Assembly (NCBI RefSeq): GCF_017876115.1
Contig: NZ_JAGINO010000007.1
Location: forward strand, 62,001 to 126,000
Origin: Azospirillum picis
Lineage (GTDB): Bacteria; Pseudomonadota; Alphaproteobacteria; Azospirillales; Azospirillaceae
DNA: 64,000 nucleotides
Direction of reading: 5' to 3'
Position 1 is the first letter of the stretch. Each line of letters opens with the position of its first letter. This document shows, piece by piece, positions 34,518 through 44,563 of the stretch. The notes beneath the pieces are model-generated. The model was given only the letters and a program-made list of their open reading frames with translations, had not been told where the DNA came from and searched no databases. Made by a program: the position numbers and the translations under genes.

Positions 34518-36065
34518 ATGACCAACTCCGAGAATTTCTACGACATCCTGTCCGACCGTTTCCCTGCCGATGCCGACGCGCCCTTCATCGAGCTGGAGTC
34601 CGGCCGCCGCTACAGCTACCGCGACTTGGCGGACATCAGCGGCCGCTATGCCCGCCTGCTCGCCGATCTCGGCGTCGTCAAGGGTGACCGCGTCGCCGTA
34701 CAGGTGGAGAAGTCGCCGGAGGCAGTCTTCCTCTACCTCGCCTGCCTGCGCGCCGGCGCCGCCTACCTGCCGCTGAACACCGCCTACACCCGGGCCGAGG
34801 TCGCCTATTTCCTCGGCGATGCCGAGCCGAAGGTCTTCGTCTGCAGCCCCGGCGGTGCCGAGGCGCTCTCCGCCACTGCGGCGGAGGCCGGGGTCGGCAC
34901 GCTGCTGACGCTGGGCAGCCATGGCGAGGGCAGCCTGGCGGACCGTGCCGACGGGCTCGATCCCGCCTTCGCCACCGTGCCTTGCGGGGCGGACGACCTC
35001 GCGGCGATCCTCTACACCTCCGGCACCACCGGACGGTCGAAGGGCGCGATGCTGACCCACCGCAACCTGTCCTCCAACGCCGCCACCCTGCACCGCTACT
35101 GGGGATTCCGGCCGGACGACGTCCTGCTGCACGCCCTGCCGATCTTCCACACCCACGGACTGTTCGTCGCCATCAACTGCACGCTGATGAATAGCGGCTC
35201 GATGCTGTTCCTGCCGAAGTTCGACGCCGACGCCGTCTTCCGCCTGCTGCCGCGGGCGACGGTGATGATGGGGGTGCCGACCTTCTACACCCGCATGCTG
35301 GCCGACGAGCGGCTGACGCGCGAGGCCGCGGCGCACATGCGGCTGTTCGTCTCCGGTTCGGCGCCGCTGCTGGCCGACACCCACCGGGAGTTCCAGGCCC
35401 GCACCGGCCACGCCATCCTGGAACGCTACGGCATGACCGAGACCTGCATGATCACCTCCAACCCGCTGGACGGCGACCGCATTCCCGGCACCGTCGGCTT
35501 CCCCCTGCCCGACATCTCGGTGCGGGTGGCCGACGAGAAGAGCGGCGAGCCGGTCGCCCCGGGCGCCGTCGGCATCCTGGAGGTGAAGGGACCCAACGTC
35601 TTCGCCGGCTACTGGCGAATGCCCGAGAAGACGGCGCAGGAGTTCCGCCCCGGCGGCTGGTTCATCACCGGCGATGTCGGCAAGATCGACGAGCGGGGCT
35701 ACGTCCATATCATCGGCCGCGCCAAGGATCTGGTGATCTCCGGCGGCTTCAACGTCTACCCCAAGGAGGTGGAGACGGTGATCGATGCCATGGACGGCGT
35801 GGTGGAGTCCGCGGTGATCGGCGTGCCCCATCCCGATTTCGGCGAGGCGGTGGTCGCGGTCGTGCTGCGCCGGCCGCAAGGGGCGCAGGCAGGCATGGCG
35901 GACGAGGCGGCGGTGATCCGCGCCTGCAAGGCCGAGCTCGCCAACTTCAAGGTGCCGAAAGCCGTGGTCTTCACCGACGAACTGCCGCGCAACACCATGG
36001 GCAAGGTACAGAAGAACCTGCTGCGCGAGGCGCACAAGGGACTGTTCGACAAGCAGGTGGCGTGA
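34518..36065 (+). CDS. matB: Malonyl-CoA synthetase (MatB-like acyl-CoA ligase)
   Basis: ATP-dependent activation of malonate to malonyl-CoA. The 515-residue ANL-superfamily enzyme has the P-loop YTSGTTGRSKGAMLTH, the adenylate motif YGMTETCMI, GWFITGDVGKID and the hinge GRAKDLVISGGFNVYPKEVE; the C-terminal lysine is in NTMGKVQKN. MatB-type residues include the arginine of RADGTLP-type loops (here IPGTVGFPLP). Position between the malonate TRAP importer and malonyl-CoA decarboxylase makes the substrate assignment strong. ATG 34518 follows AGGGACGACC. Confidence 0.94.
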   Translation: MTNSENFYDILSDRFPADADAPFIELESGRRYSYRDLADISGRYARLLADLGVVKGDRVAVQVEKSPEAVFLYLACLRAGAAYLPLNTAYTRAEVAYFLGDAEPKVFVCSPGGAEALSATAAEAGVGTLLTLGSHGEGSLADRADGLDPAFATVPCGADDLAAILYTSGTTGRSKGAMLTHRNLSSNAATLHRYWGFRPDDVLLHALPIFHTHGLFVAINCTLMNSGSMLFLPKFDADAVFRLLPRATVMMGVPTFYTRMLADERLTREAAAHMRLFVSGSAPLLADTHREFQARTGHAILERYGMTETCMITSNPLDGDRIPGTVGFPLPDISVRVADEKSGEPVAPGAVGILEVKGPNVFAGYWRMPEKTAQEFRPGGWFITGDVGKIDERGYVHIIGRAKDLVISGGFNVYPKEVETVIDAMDGVVESAVIGVPHPDFGEAVVAVVLRRPQGAQAGMADEAAVIRACKAELANFKVPKAVVFTDELPRNTMGKVQKNLLREAHKGLFDKQVA

Positions 36066-36163
36066 GGTCCCCTCCCCGGCTCTCCCGGCCGCTGGCGGCG
36101 GTGGATCGGGGGAGAGGCAGGAGCGAACGCGGTCGCAGGCGGCCACGGCAACAGGAGCCAACC

Positions 36164-37558
36164 ATGGACGGGTCCTTCTTCGGTGATCTCCTGCAATCCA
36201 TCGCCGACCGCGGCCGGGCGCTGGTCGGCCTGCCGCGCGGGGAGCCGGCGGGCGGCGACCTGATCGGGCTGTGCGAGGCGCTGCTCTCCGGGCGCGGCGA
36301 GGCGTCCGGGGTGGCGCTGGCCCAGGAAATCCTGGACGGCTATGCCGCGCTGGCACCGGCGGAGCGCAACCGCTTCTTCACCACGCTGGCCGAGCGCTTC
36401 GGCCCCGACCACGATCGGCTGCGCCGGGCGATATCCTCCTACACCGCCGCTCCCGGCGACCGCCTCGCCACCGAGTTGCACAAGGCGGCGGAACCGCGGC
36501 GGCAGGAGCTGTTCCGCCGCCTGAACCTGGCGCCCGGCGGCACCCAGCATCTGGTCGCCATGCGCGAGGAGGCGCTGCGCAACGCCAAGTCCATTCCAGG
36601 CTTCGATGCGGTGGACGCCGACTTCGCCCATCTCTTCTCCTCCTGGTTCAACCGCGGCTTCCTGGTGCTGCGCCGCATCGACTGGACCACCCCGGCCAAC
36701 ATCCTGCAGAAGATCATCCGCTACGAGGCGGTGCACGCCATCCACGACTGGGAGGATCTGCGCCGCCGCCTGGAGCCGCCGGACCGCCGCTGCTTCGCCT
36801 TCTTCCATCCCCGCCTGAACGACGAGCCGCTGATCTTCGTCGAGGTCGCCCTGACCGGCCACATCGCCGGCTCGATCGCCGAGGTGCTGTCGGAGGACCG
36901 CACCCCGATCGCGCCCGACAAGGCCTCCACGGCCATCTTCTATTCCATCTCCAACTGCCAGGAGGGGCTGCGCGGCATCTCCTTCGGCAATTTCCTGATC
37001 AAGCAGGTGGTGCAGGAGCTGAGCCGCGAACTGCCGGGGCTGAGGACCTTCGTCACCCTGTCGCCGGTGCCGGGCTTCGCCGGCTGGCTGGCCAAGGAGC
37101 GCCGGCGCGAGGACGGGCTGATGGCCGACGACGAGAAGGAGCGCCTGAAGGCGCTCGATGGGGAGGGCGGGCACCGCGACCAGGCGGCGCTGGAGGCGCT
37201 GCAGCCATTGCTGCTGTCGGTCGCCGCCCGCTATTTCCTGAAGGCGCAGGGAGCCAACGGCCGGCCGGTCGATCCCGTGGCGCGCTTCCATCTCGGCAAC
37301 GGCGCGCGGCTGGAGCGGATCAACGCGATGGGCGACCGCTCGCCCAAGGGGCTGGCGCAGGCGCACGGGCTGATGGTCAACTACCTCTACGACCTGCGCC
37401 ACATCGAGCGCAACCACGAGGCCTATGCGGCGGCCGGTACCGTCGCCGCCTCGTCGGCCGTGCAGAGACTGGCGGCGCAGAAGCCGGTGCCGCCGAAGCC
37501 GTCGAAAGCCAAGGCGGACCTCCCTGCCCTGCCCCCGCCGACGCCTGCGGAGCCGTGA
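36164..37558 (+). CDS. matA: Malonyl-CoA decarboxylase
   Basis: Converts malonyl-CoA to acetyl-CoA and CO2, completing malonate catabolism. The 464-residue protein has an N-terminal helical tetramerisation domain and the GNAT-like catalytic domain with the conserved FFHPRLNDEPLIFVEVALTG, AIFYSISNCQEGLRGISFGNFLI and LSPVPGFAGWL. ATG 36164 with AGGAG upstream; the gap from matB is 98 bases. The C-terminal tail is proline/lysine-rich. Acetyl-CoA would enter central metabolism. Confidence 0.95.
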   Translation: MDGSFFGDLLQSIADRGRALVGLPRGEPAGGDLIGLCEALLSGRGEASGVALAQEILDGYAALAPAERNRFFTTLAERFGPDHDRLRRAISSYTAAPGDRLATELHKAAEPRRQELFRRLNLAPGGTQHLVAMREEALRNAKSIPGFDAVDADFAHLFSSWFNRGFLVLRRIDWTTPANILQKIIRYEAVHAIHDWEDLRRRLEPPDRRCFAFFHPRLNDEPLIFVEVALTGHIAGSIAEVLSEDRTPIAPDKASTAIFYSISNCQEGLRGISFGNFLIKQVVQELSRELPGLRTFVTLSPVPGFAGWLAKERRREDGLMADDEKERLKALDGEGGHRDQAALEALQPLLLSVAARYFLKAQGANGRPVDPVARFHLGNGARLERINAMGDRSPKGLAQAHGLMVNYLYDLRHIERNHEAYAAAGTVAASSAVQRLAAQKPVPPKPSKAKADLPALPPPTPAEP

Positions 37559-37697
37559 CCGGGTTCTTCCGACCGGAGTCATCCGGGGACCGCAAGAAAT
37601 CGCTTGTCGGGCCACCCGGCCGAAGGCGAAGCTCGCGCCCGCCGCCGCGTCCCTCCGGGGAGGCCGGCGAGCCCGACCTGCTTCGTGTGCCCCGATC

Positions 37698-38513
37698 ATG
37701 CATTCCCTCCGCCGTGCCGCCCCCGCCCTGCTCGCCATCCTGCTGCTGTCGACGCAGGCGCTTCCCGCCGCTGCGGCGGGCCGGCAGCGCAGCTATGCCG
37801 CCACCCATGGCGCCGCCCCCTTCGCCACCGCCGACCTGATCCCCGGGTCGGACATCGACCTCGACGACGTCGACCGCAGCCTGCCGTCGGCCCAGGTGGT
37901 GGCACTGACCATCGATGACGGTCCCGATGCCAACGACGCCGCCATCCTTGAGATCCTGCGGCAGCATCACGAGAAGGCGACCTTCTTCTTCATCGGCGGC
38001 AAGATCGCCGGCCATCGCGACCTCGCCCGGCTGGTCGCCGCCTCCGGCAACGAGATCGGCAGCCATACCCAGGGCCACCCGATGATGACCGACCTGCCGC
38101 CGGCCCGGCAGGAGTGGAACCTCGCGCAGGCGCAGGCGGCCCTCGCCGGCATCGGGGTGGCGGCGACATGGTTCCGCCCGCCCTACGGCGACGTCGACGA
38201 CGTGCTTGCGGCGCGCGCACTTTCGCACGGCATGCGGACGGTGCTGTGGACCGTCGACAGCCGGGACTGGAAAGGTGTCGACGCCGAGACCATCACCCGC
38301 CATGTCGGCGAGCGGCTGGCGCCGGGCGCCGTCGTGCTGATGCACAGCACCAAGGCCGCCAGCCTGGCGGCGCTGCCGGCGATCCTGGAAGAGGGCGAGC
38401 GGCGCGGCTACCGCTTCGTCACCATGAGCGAATGGAAAGAGGCGATGCGCCGCTCGGCGCCGTCGTCCGTCGCCTTGCTCCATCCCCGCCCCCATCCCCA
38501 AGCGCGGTATTGA
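37698..38513 (+). CDS. Polysaccharide deacetylase (NodB homology domain)
   Basis: A 271-residue exported carbohydrate esterase family 4 enzyme. Signal peptide at residues 1-27 (LLAILLLSTQALPAAAA). The NodB motifs are intact: TIDDGPD with Asp73/Asp74, SHTQGH with metal ligands His123 and His127, RPPYGD at 160-165 and the late catalytic histidine in VVLMHST. It may deacetylate chitooligosaccharides, peptidoglycan or exopolysaccharide. ATG 37698 is selected because it begins the signal peptide. It follows matA by 139 bases and precedes the BtsS-like kinase by 75; no functional link to either is evident. Confidence 0.9.
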   Translation: MHSLRRAAPALLAILLLSTQALPAAAAGRQRSYAATHGAAPFATADLIPGSDIDLDDVDRSLPSAQVVALTIDDGPDANDAAILEILRQHHEKATFFFIGGKIAGHRDLARLVAASGNEIGSHTQGHPMMTDLPPARQEWNLAQAQAALAGIGVAATWFRPPYGDVDDVLAARALSHGMRTVLWTVDSRDWKGVDAETITRHVGERLAPGAVVLMHSTKAASLAALPAILEEGERRGYRFVTMSEWKEAMRRSAPSSVALLHPRPHPQARY

Positions 38514-38588
38514 CGCCCGCGCCCGCATACGGGGCTACATCAATGCGGCGGCGGGCCGCGGGGCTAGGATGCGGCATCCGTTTCCGGG

Positions 38589-40322
38589 ATGCCGTCCGCC
38601 CTGAAGGCCACCATGACCGCCACCATGATCGTCGAGCCGTTCGCCCTGGTCCTCTCGCTGCTCCAGCAGATGTGCGTCTACCTGGTGATCGCCTATCTGC
38701 TGAGCCGGACGCCGCTGTTCCTGCCGCTGACCCACGTGACGGTGCGCTGGCCGCACAAGCTGGCCTGCTACCTGATCTTCTCGATCTTCTGCATCATGGG
38801 GACCTATTTCGGCCTGCACATCGATGATTCCATCGCCAACACCCGCGCCATCGGCGCCGTGCTGGGCGGCATCTTCGGCGGGCCGTCGGTCGGGCTGGCG
38901 GTCGGGCTGACCGGGGGCCTGCACCGCTACTCCCTGGGCGGCATGTCGGCGGTGGCCTGCGCCCTCTCCACCATGGCCGAGGGGTTGATCGGCGGCCTGG
39001 TCCATCGCCACATGGTGCGCCATGGCCGCATGGAGGCGCTGTTCGATCCGCTGCGCGTCGGCGCCGTCACCCTCTTCGCCGAGCTGGTCCAGATGCTGAT
39101 CATCCTGGCCGTCGCCAAGCCCTTCGCGGCGGCGATGCATCTGGTGGAGGTGGTGGCCGCCCCGATGATCGTCGCCAACACGCTGGGGGCGGCGCTGTTC
39201 ATGCGCATCCTGCTGGAGCGGCGCGTGCTGGACGAGAAGCAGTCCAGCGCCTTCTCCGCCAAGGCCCTGAAGATCGCCGCCCGCTGCGACGGCGTGCTGC
39301 GCGGCGGCTTCAACAGCGCCAACAGCACCCGCGTCGCCCGCATCATCTATGAGGAGACCGGCGTCGGCGCCGTCGCCATCACCGACCGCGAGAAGCTGCT
39401 GGCCTTCATCGGCATCGGCGCCGACCACCATCGGCCGGGGACGCCGATCAGCTCGCCGCAGACCCACCAGGCGATCGCCGGCAACCAGGTGATCTACGCC
39501 GACGGCAACGAGGTGGGCTACCGCTGCTCGATCAGCCCGCACTGCCGGCTGGGGGCGGCGCTGGTCATCCCGCTGGTCGGCCAGGACGGTGCTGTGATCG
39601 GCACCATCAAGCTGTACGAGCCCAAGACCAAGATCTTCTCCACCATCAACCGCACGCTGGGCGAGGGCGTCGCCCGCCTGCTGTCCAACCAGATCCTGGC
39701 CGGGCATTACGAGCAGCAGAAGGTCCTGCTCGCCCAGTCGGAGATCAAGCTGCTGCACGCGCAGGTCAACCCGCACTTCCTGTTCAACGCCCTGAACACC
39801 ATCTCCGCGGTCATCCGCAACGATCCCGAGCGCGCCCGCCAACTGGTGCAGAACCTGTCGACCTTCTTCCGCAAGAACCTGAAGCGGCCGAGCGAGACGG
39901 CGACCCTGGCCGACGAGCTGGAGCATGTCGGCGCCTACCTGCAAATCGAGCTGGCGCGCTTCACCGGCAGCCTGTCGGTGGCGATCGACGTGCCGGACGA
40001 GCTGCGCCATGCCCGGCTGCCGGCCTTCTCGCTGCAGCCGCTGGTGGAGAACGCGATCAAGCACGGCACCGCCCAGCTCCTCGGGGACGGCCATGTCCGC
40101 ATCGAGGCCCGCCGGCTGGGCGGCGAGCTGCTGCTGTCGGTGGAGGACAATGCCGGCCTCTATGAGGCGAAGCCCGGCGGCGACGGGCTGGGCATGACCA
40201 TCGTCGATCGCCGTGTCCGCAACCGCTACGGCGACTCCTACGGCGTCACGGTCGCCTGCGAGCCCGACGCCTCCACCCGCGTCACCCTGCGCCTGCCCCT
40301 GGAAGAAGCCGTTCCCGCCTGA
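38589..40322 (+). CDS. LytS/BtsS-like sensor histidine kinase
   Basis: A 577-residue membrane kinase of the LytS/YehU (BtsS) class. Residues 1-200 contain the 5TM-5TMR_LYT sensor with several helices ([26 protein letters not shown] is the family loop). A GAF-like domain follows (about 240-365), then His_kinase with H396 in [14 protein letters not shown] and an ATPase domain with [11 protein letters not shown] and GDGLGMTIV. BtsS of E. coli is a high-affinity pyruvate sensor. Overlaps the regulator gene by one base (TGATG). Its target is probably the CstA-family transporter downstream. Confidence 0.93.
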   Translation: MPSALKATMTATMIVEPFALVLSLLQQMCVYLVIAYLLSRTPLFLPLTHVTVRWPHKLACYLIFSIFCIMGTYFGLHIDDSIANTRAIGAVLGGIFGGPSVGLAVGLTGGLHRYSLGGMSAVACALSTMAEGLIGGLVHRHMVRHGRMEALFDPLRVGAVTLFAELVQMLIILAVAKPFAAAMHLVEVVAAPMIVANTLGAALFMRILLERRVLDEKQSSAFSAKALKIAARCDGVLRGGFNSANSTRVARIIYEETGVGAVAITDREKLLAFIGIGADHHRPGTPISSPQTHQAIAGNQVIYADGNEVGYRCSISPHCRLGAALVIPLVGQDGAVIGTIKLYEPKTKIFSTINRTLGEGVARLLSNQILAGHYEQQKVLLAQSEIKLLHAQVNPHFLFNALNTISAVIRNDPERARQLVQNLSTFFRKNLKRPSETATLADELEHVGAYLQIELARFTGSLSVAIDVPDELRHARLPAFSLQPLVENAIKHGTAQLLGDGHVRIEARRLGGELLLSVEDNAGLYEAKPGGDGLGMTIVDRRVRNRYGDSYGVTVACEPDASTRVTLRLPLEEAVPA

Positions 40323-41053
40323 TGGTGTGCCCCATGATGACCGTCCTGATCGTCGACGACGAACCGCTGGCCCGCGAGGAACTGCGCCGGCTGCTGGAGG
40401 ACTCCGCCGACATCCGCGTCGTCGGCGAATGTGCCAACGCCATCGAGGCGATCGGCGCCATCAACCGCCAGCCGCCCGACGTGGTCTTCCTCGACATCCA
40501 GATGCCGCGGGTCAGCGGGCTGGAGATGCTGGGCATGCTCGACCCCGAGCGGATGCCGCGCATCGTCTTCCTGACCGCCCACGACGACTATGCCGTGAAG
40601 GCCTTCGAGGAGCATGCCTTCGACTACCTGCTGAAGCCGGCCGATCCGGCACGCCTGGACAAGACGCTGCAGCGCCTGCGCCGGGAGCGCGCGCCGCAGG
40701 AGGTCGCGGTGCTGCCGGGCGCGGCGGAGCTGCGCCACATCCCCTGCACCGGCGTCAACCGCATCACCCTGATGAAGCTGGCCGACGTCGACTACGTCGT
40801 CTCCCGCCCGGCCGGCGTCTATGTCGTCGGCGAGGACGGACAGGAACGCTTCACCGAACTGACCCTGCACGTACTTCAGGAAAAAAGTCCGCTGTTCCGC
40901 TGCCACCGCCAGCATCTGGTCAATCCCGAGCGCATCCGCGAAATCCGCTTCGTCGACGGCGGCATGGCGGAAATCCAGACCACCGCCGGTCACACGGTGC
41001 CGGTCAGCCGCCGCTTCCTGGGTGCGCTGAAGGAGCGGCTGGGGATGGGCTGA
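40322..41053 (+). CDS. LytTR response regulator (BtsR-like)
   Basis: A 243-residue regulator with a receiver domain (VLIVDDEP, phospho-acceptor Asp58 in FLDIQMPR, Lys in LLKPADP) and a C-terminal LytTR DNA-binding domain ([41 protein letters not shown]). It is the partner of the preceding kinase. ATGs at 40322, 40334 and 40337 are all possible; 40322 is coupled to the kinase stop. In E. coli the BtsSR pair switches on btsT, a CstA-type transporter, and such a gene lies at 42718. Confidence 0.93.
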   Translation: MVCPMMTVLIVDDEPLAREELRRLLEDSADIRVVGECANAIEAIGAINRQPPDVVFLDIQMPRVSGLEMLGMLDPERMPRIVFLTAHDDYAVKAFEEHAFDYLLKPADPARLDKTLQRLRRERAPQEVAVLPGAAELRHIPCTGVNRITLMKLADVDYVVSRPAGVYVVGEDGQERFTELTLHVLQEKSPLFRCHRQHLVNPERIREIRFVDGGMAEIQTTAGHTVPVSRRFLGALKERLGMG

Positions 41054-41075
41054 GGGCCGCGGATGGACGGGCGGA

Positions 41076-41120
41076 TGGAACATTTGAAACCGGGTGAAAC
41101 ATCCCCCGTGCTGCGTTCCA
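41076..41120. promoter_or_regulatory. Second cluster of TGRAACA half sites
   Basis: TGGAACA (41076-41082), TTGAAAC (41084-41090), TGAAACA (41095-41101) and GTTCCA (41115-41120) lie between the response-regulator gene and yihY. TGAAAC and GTTCC are 14 bases apart, exactly as at 1609-1633 but inverted, suggesting a shared regulator. Confidence 0.5.
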
Positions 41121-41299
41121 CCGTTCACCCTGCCGCCAACCCTTGCAGCGATCATGGATCGGCTGCGTCCTTTTAGCACGGATGCCCGTCGCCGGTAAGG
41201 GCAGGCCGCCAAGCCGCGCTTTCCCGTCCCGAACGGCCGGCCGCATCAAACCCCCGCGGTGGACGTTAATCCTGTCGAAGAACAGGATGGGAGGGGGCG

Positions 41300-42208
41300 A
41301 TGGAGAGCATGCGGCGCTGGTGGGCGATCATCGTTGATGCGGCCTATGGCTGGATGAACGACGATGCGATGAGCATGGCGGCGTCGATCGCCTTCTACAC
41401 CATCTTCTCGCTGGCCCCCCTGGCGATCCTGGTGATCGCGCTGGCCGGGCTGGTGTTCGGCGACGAGGCGGCGCGCGGCGCGCTGATCGACCAGTTGACG
41501 GCCCTGGTCGGCAAGGATGCCGGGCAGACCCTCCAGGACCTGATCGCGCGGGCCGGCGCCCGGGACACCGGCATCCTGGCGAGCGTGCTGGGCATCGGCA
41601 CCATCCTCGTCGGCGCCACCACGGTCTTCGTCGAGCTCCAGGCCGGCCTCAACCGCATCTGGAAGGTGGATGCGCCGCAGGAATCGACCATCACCTGGCT
41701 GGTACGGGTGCGCCTGAAGGCGCTGGCCCTGATCGGCACCATCGGCTTCCTGCTGATCGTCTCGCTGGTGGTCAGCGCCGCCCTGGCGGCGGTCGGCACC
41801 TGGGCGAGGGGCTACCTGCCGACGATGCCGTCGCTGTTCTGGCTGGTCGACGTGCTGTCGTCCTGGCTGGTGCTGACCGTGCTGTTCGCGATGATCTACC
41901 GCATCCTGCCCGATGCCTACATCCGGTGGAACGACGTGTGGCTGGGCGCGGCGGTCAATGCCTTCCTGTTCGCGGTGGGGAAGTTCCTGATCGGCTTCTA
42001 CATCGCCACCAGCGGCGTGGTGACGGTCTACGGCGCGGCGGGCTCGTTCGTGCTGATCCTGCTGTGGGTCTACTATTCGGCGGTGATCTTCCTGTTCGGC
42101 GCGGAGCTGACGCGCGCCTATTCCGAGCGCAGCGGCAGCCGGTCGCACCGGGTGGCTACCGGCCGCAGCAGCCACGCCCCAGCGTCATCAGGATCTGCCG
42201 GGCCTTGA
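41300..42208 (+). CDS. YihY/BrkB-family membrane protein
   Basis: A 302-residue inner-membrane protein with about six helices, of the YihY (formerly called RNase BN) family. The features MAASIAFYTIFSLAPLAILVIAL, GATTVFVELQAGLNRIWKV, YRILPDAYIRWNDVWLGA and AAGSFVLILLWVYYSAVIFLFGAELTRAY are diagnostic. The cellular role is not established. Its 3' end overlaps that of the YbdD-like gene on the opposite strand by 53 bases. Confidence 0.9.
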   Translation: MESMRRWWAIIVDAAYGWMNDDAMSMAASIAFYTIFSLAPLAILVIALAGLVFGDEAARGALIDQLTALVGKDAGQTLQDLIARAGARDTGILASVLGIGTILVGATTVFVELQAGLNRIWKVDAPQESTITWLVRVRLKALALIGTIGFLLIVSLVVSAALAAVGTWARGYLPTMPSLFWLVDVLSSWLVLTVLFAMIYRILPDAYIRWNDVWLGAAVNAFLFAVGKFLIGFYIATSGVVTVYGAAGSFVLILLWVYYSAVIFLFGAELTRAYSERSGSRSHRVATGRSSHAPASSGSAGP

Positions 42209-42395
42209 AGGCACGGCGGTCGAGCGGCGGCTCGTCCGGGGCGACCCGTGCCTGGGCCTCGCGGTACCGCTCGTAGGAATCGTCGCTGAACAATCGGCGC
42301 AGGCCGGTCAGCGCCTTGCGCAGCCGGCCGCGCGGGCAGGGGACCGGCGGCTTCGCTGACGCTCCGGCTGACGGTCTTGCGGGCGATTTGGTCAT
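42156..42395 (-). CDS. YbdD/YjiX-family small protein (CstA partner)
   Basis: A 79-residue protein with a basic N-terminal tail and the core LTGLRRLFSDDSYERYREAQARV followed by EPPLDRRAFKARQ and a CC pair near the C terminus, matching the short YbdD/YjiX proteins normally encoded right after cstA or btsT. ATG 42395 has GGAGGAAA at good spacing. Here it points away from cstA and converges with yihY, whereas the usual order is cstA-ybdD on one strand. The family has been proposed to help CstA-type pyruvate uptake; the assignment rests on a short sequence and on context. Confidence 0.75.
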   Translation of the reverse strand: MTKSPARPSAGASAKPPVPCPRGRLRKALTGLRRLFSDDSYERYREAQARVAPDEPPLDRRAFKARQILMTLGRGCCGR

Positions 42396-42717
42396 GGGCT
42401 TTCCTCCGGCATGGCGTGCGGGCGGTGTGGGATGTCCCACACTAGTGCGCCGGTGGCGCGCCAGGGGCGGTTTCCCGGCGAGCGGCGGCCCCGGCCGGGC
42501 GAGCGGTCCCCGGCGGCGGCCCAGCGGCGCCCCCGCGGCGCCCCCGCGGCGCCCGAGCCGCTATCCGAACTGGTGCCCGAGCCGCCATTCGAGCCGGCGC
42601 CACTCGCCCCCTGCCGGCTGCCGCTCGGCACGTCCTGGCCGCCGCTCGCGGCATTCCACCCCACCGGCCGGCAGTTGCGGCGTAAACCGGCGGCAGGTCC
42701 TTTTCAGGAGAGCCGTC
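42396..42717. promoter_or_regulatory. Divergent control region of cstA and the YbdD-like gene
   Basis: This 322-base gap holds the palindrome GTGTGGGA-TG-TCCCACAC (42425-42442), copy 2 of the repeated GTGGGA-N2-TCCCAC unit, close to the YbdD-like start. A GC-only tandem of GGCGCCCCCGC-type units sits near 42520-42550. The ribosome site of cstA is AGGAG about ten bases before its ATG. No separate gene is seen. Confidence 0.6.
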
Positions 42718-44523
42718 ATGGATCACGCCTTAACCTTTGTGATCGCGACACTCTGCATTCTTGCGCTCTGCTACCGCTTCTACGGCGTGTTCTTCGTGCG
42801 CAAGGTTCTCCGTGCCGACGATTCGGAAGTCACCCCGTCCCACATCCTGGCCGACGGGAAGAACTATGTGCCCACCAAGAAATGGGTGAATGCCGGCCAG
42901 CATTTCGCGGCGATCGCTGCGGCCGGCCCACTGGTCGGCCCGGTGCTGGCCGCCCAGTTCGGCTATCTGCCGAGCTTCCTGTGGCTGCTGATCGGCTGCG
43001 TCGTCGGCGGTGCGGTGCACGACACGGTCGTGCTGTTCGCCTCGATGAAGCACAAGGGCCAGTCGCTGTCCGAGGTCGCCAAGGCCGAGCTCGGCCCGGT
43101 GGCCGGCTGGTGCACCGGCCTGGCGATGCTGTTCATCATCACCATCACCATGGCCGGCCTGTCGATGGTCGTCGTCCATGCGCTGGAACGCAACGCCTGG
43201 GGCACCTTCGCGGTGTTCATGACGATCCCGATCGCCATCGCGCTCGGCCTCTACGAGCGGGTCACCGGCTCGTCCAAGGGCGCCACCCAGGTCGGCATCG
43301 CCGCCATCGCCGCCTCGGTCTTCGCCGGCCCCTACATCCAGGGCACGATGGTCGGCGAATGGCTGACGCTGCATGCCGAGACCGTGGCGATCGCGCTGCC
43401 GGTCTACGCCTTCTTCGCCACCGCCCTGCCGGTGTGGATGCTGCTGACCCCGCGCGGCTACCTGTCGAGCTTCATGAAGATCGGCGTGTTCGGCGCGCTG
43501 GTCGTCGGCGTCGTCTTCATCAACCCGGAAATCCGCTTCCCGGCGCTGACCGACTTCATCCATGGCGGCGGCCCGGTGCTGAACGGCCCGGTCTGGCCCT
43601 TCATCTCGATCACCATCGCCTGCGGCGCCATCTCCGGCTTCCACGCCTTCATCGGCTCGGGCACCACGCCGAAGCTGATCGACAAGTGGAGCGACATCCG
43701 CCCGGTGGCCTTCGGCGGCATGCTGGCGGAATGCGTGGTCGGCGTCATGGCGCTGATCGCCGCCACCTCGCTGCACCCGGCCGACTATTTCGCCATCAAC
43801 TCCGCGCCGGCCGCCTTCAAGGCCCTGGGCATGAACGTCGTCGACCTGCCGCGCCTGAGCCAGGAAATCGGCCTCGACCTCTACGGCCGCACCGGCGGTG
43901 CGGTGACGCTCGCGGTCGGCATGACCGAGATCTTCACCCGCGTGCCGTGGTTCGGCAGCCTCGCCTCCTACTTCTTCCAGTTCGTCGTGATGTTCGAGGC
44001 GGTGTTCATCCTGACCGCCGTCGACAGCGGCACCCGCGTCGCCCGCTACCTGCTGCAGGACCTGCTGGGCGACATCTATGCCCCGATGAAGCGGCTTGAC
44101 TGGGTCCCCGGTTCGATCGTCGCCAGCGTGCTTGCCTGCCTGGCCTGGGGCTACCTGCTGACCTCGGGCGACATCAACTCGGTCTGGGCCCTGTTCGGCG
44201 TGTCGAACCAACTGATGGCCTCGGTCGGCCTGATCATCGGCGCCACCATCATCCTGCGGCTGGCCCAGAAGCGGGTCTACATGCTGACCTGCCTGATCCC
44301 GTTGGCCTACCTGTTCGTCACGGTGAACGTCGCCGGCTACTGGATGATCGCCAACGTCTACCTCAACAAGGCGGCCAAGGGCTACAACCCCTTCAATGCC
44401 GGCATCTCGATCATCATGCTGGTCCTGGGCTTCGTGATCCTGGTCGCCGCGCTGAAGAAGTGGAAGGAACTGCTGCAGACCCGTGCGGCCGCGGTCCCGA
44501 TGATCGCGACGCCGGCGGAATAA
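42718..44523 (+). CDS. cstA: CstA/BtsT-family carbon-starvation transporter
   Basis: A 601-residue multi-spanning permease of the CstA family, which takes up pyruvate and possibly peptides. Diagnostic stretches are NYVPTKKWVNAGQHFAAIAAAGPLVGPVLAAQFGYLP, GGAVHDTVVLFASMKHKGQSL, AFIGSGTTPKLIDKW and TAVDSGTRVARYLLQD. Start ATG 42718 begins MDHALTFVIATLC. The BtsS/BtsR-like pair upstream probably controls it, and a YbdD-like gene lies divergently next to it. A strong hairpin and T-run end the transcript at 44564-44599. Confidence 0.94.
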   Translation: MDHALTFVIATLCILALCYRFYGVFFVRKVLRADDSEVTPSHILADGKNYVPTKKWVNAGQHFAAIAAAGPLVGPVLAAQFGYLPSFLWLLIGCVVGGAVHDTVVLFASMKHKGQSLSEVAKAELGPVAGWCTGLAMLFIITITMAGLSMVVVHALERNAWGTFAVFMTIPIAIALGLYERVTGSSKGATQVGIAAIAASVFAGPYIQGTMVGEWLTLHAETVAIALPVYAFFATALPVWMLLTPRGYLSSFMKIGVFGALVVGVVFINPEIRFPALTDFIHGGGPVLNGPVWPFISITIACGAISGFHAFIGSGTTPKLIDKWSDIRPVAFGGMLAECVVGVMALIAATSLHPADYFAINSAPAAFKALGMNVVDLPRLSQEIGLDLYGRTGGAVTLAVGMTEIFTRVPWFGSLASYFFQFVVMFEAVFILTAVDSGTRVARYLLQDLLGDIYAPMKRLDWVPGSIVASVLACLAWGYLLTSGDINSVWALFGVSNQLMASVGLIIGATIILRLAQKRVYMLTCLIPLAYLFVTVNVAGYWMIANVYLNKAAKGYNPFNAGISIIMLVLGFVILVAALKKWKELLQTRAAAVPMIATPAE

Positions 44524-44563
44524 CCACCCGGAAGGACACCTGCCGGGAGGTCCGGTCAGGACA

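Noticed and set aside
34086-36356. 756-codon minus-strand frame opposite the malonate genes
   Set aside because: Antisense to dctM and matB, whose motifs are intact; translation is a Gly/Arg/His/Asp-rich shadow with no recognisable domain.
42411-44099. Plus-strand frame overlapping cstA from upstream
   Set aside because: Out of frame with the conserved CstA sequence and made of low-complexity Arg/Gly/Pro residues.
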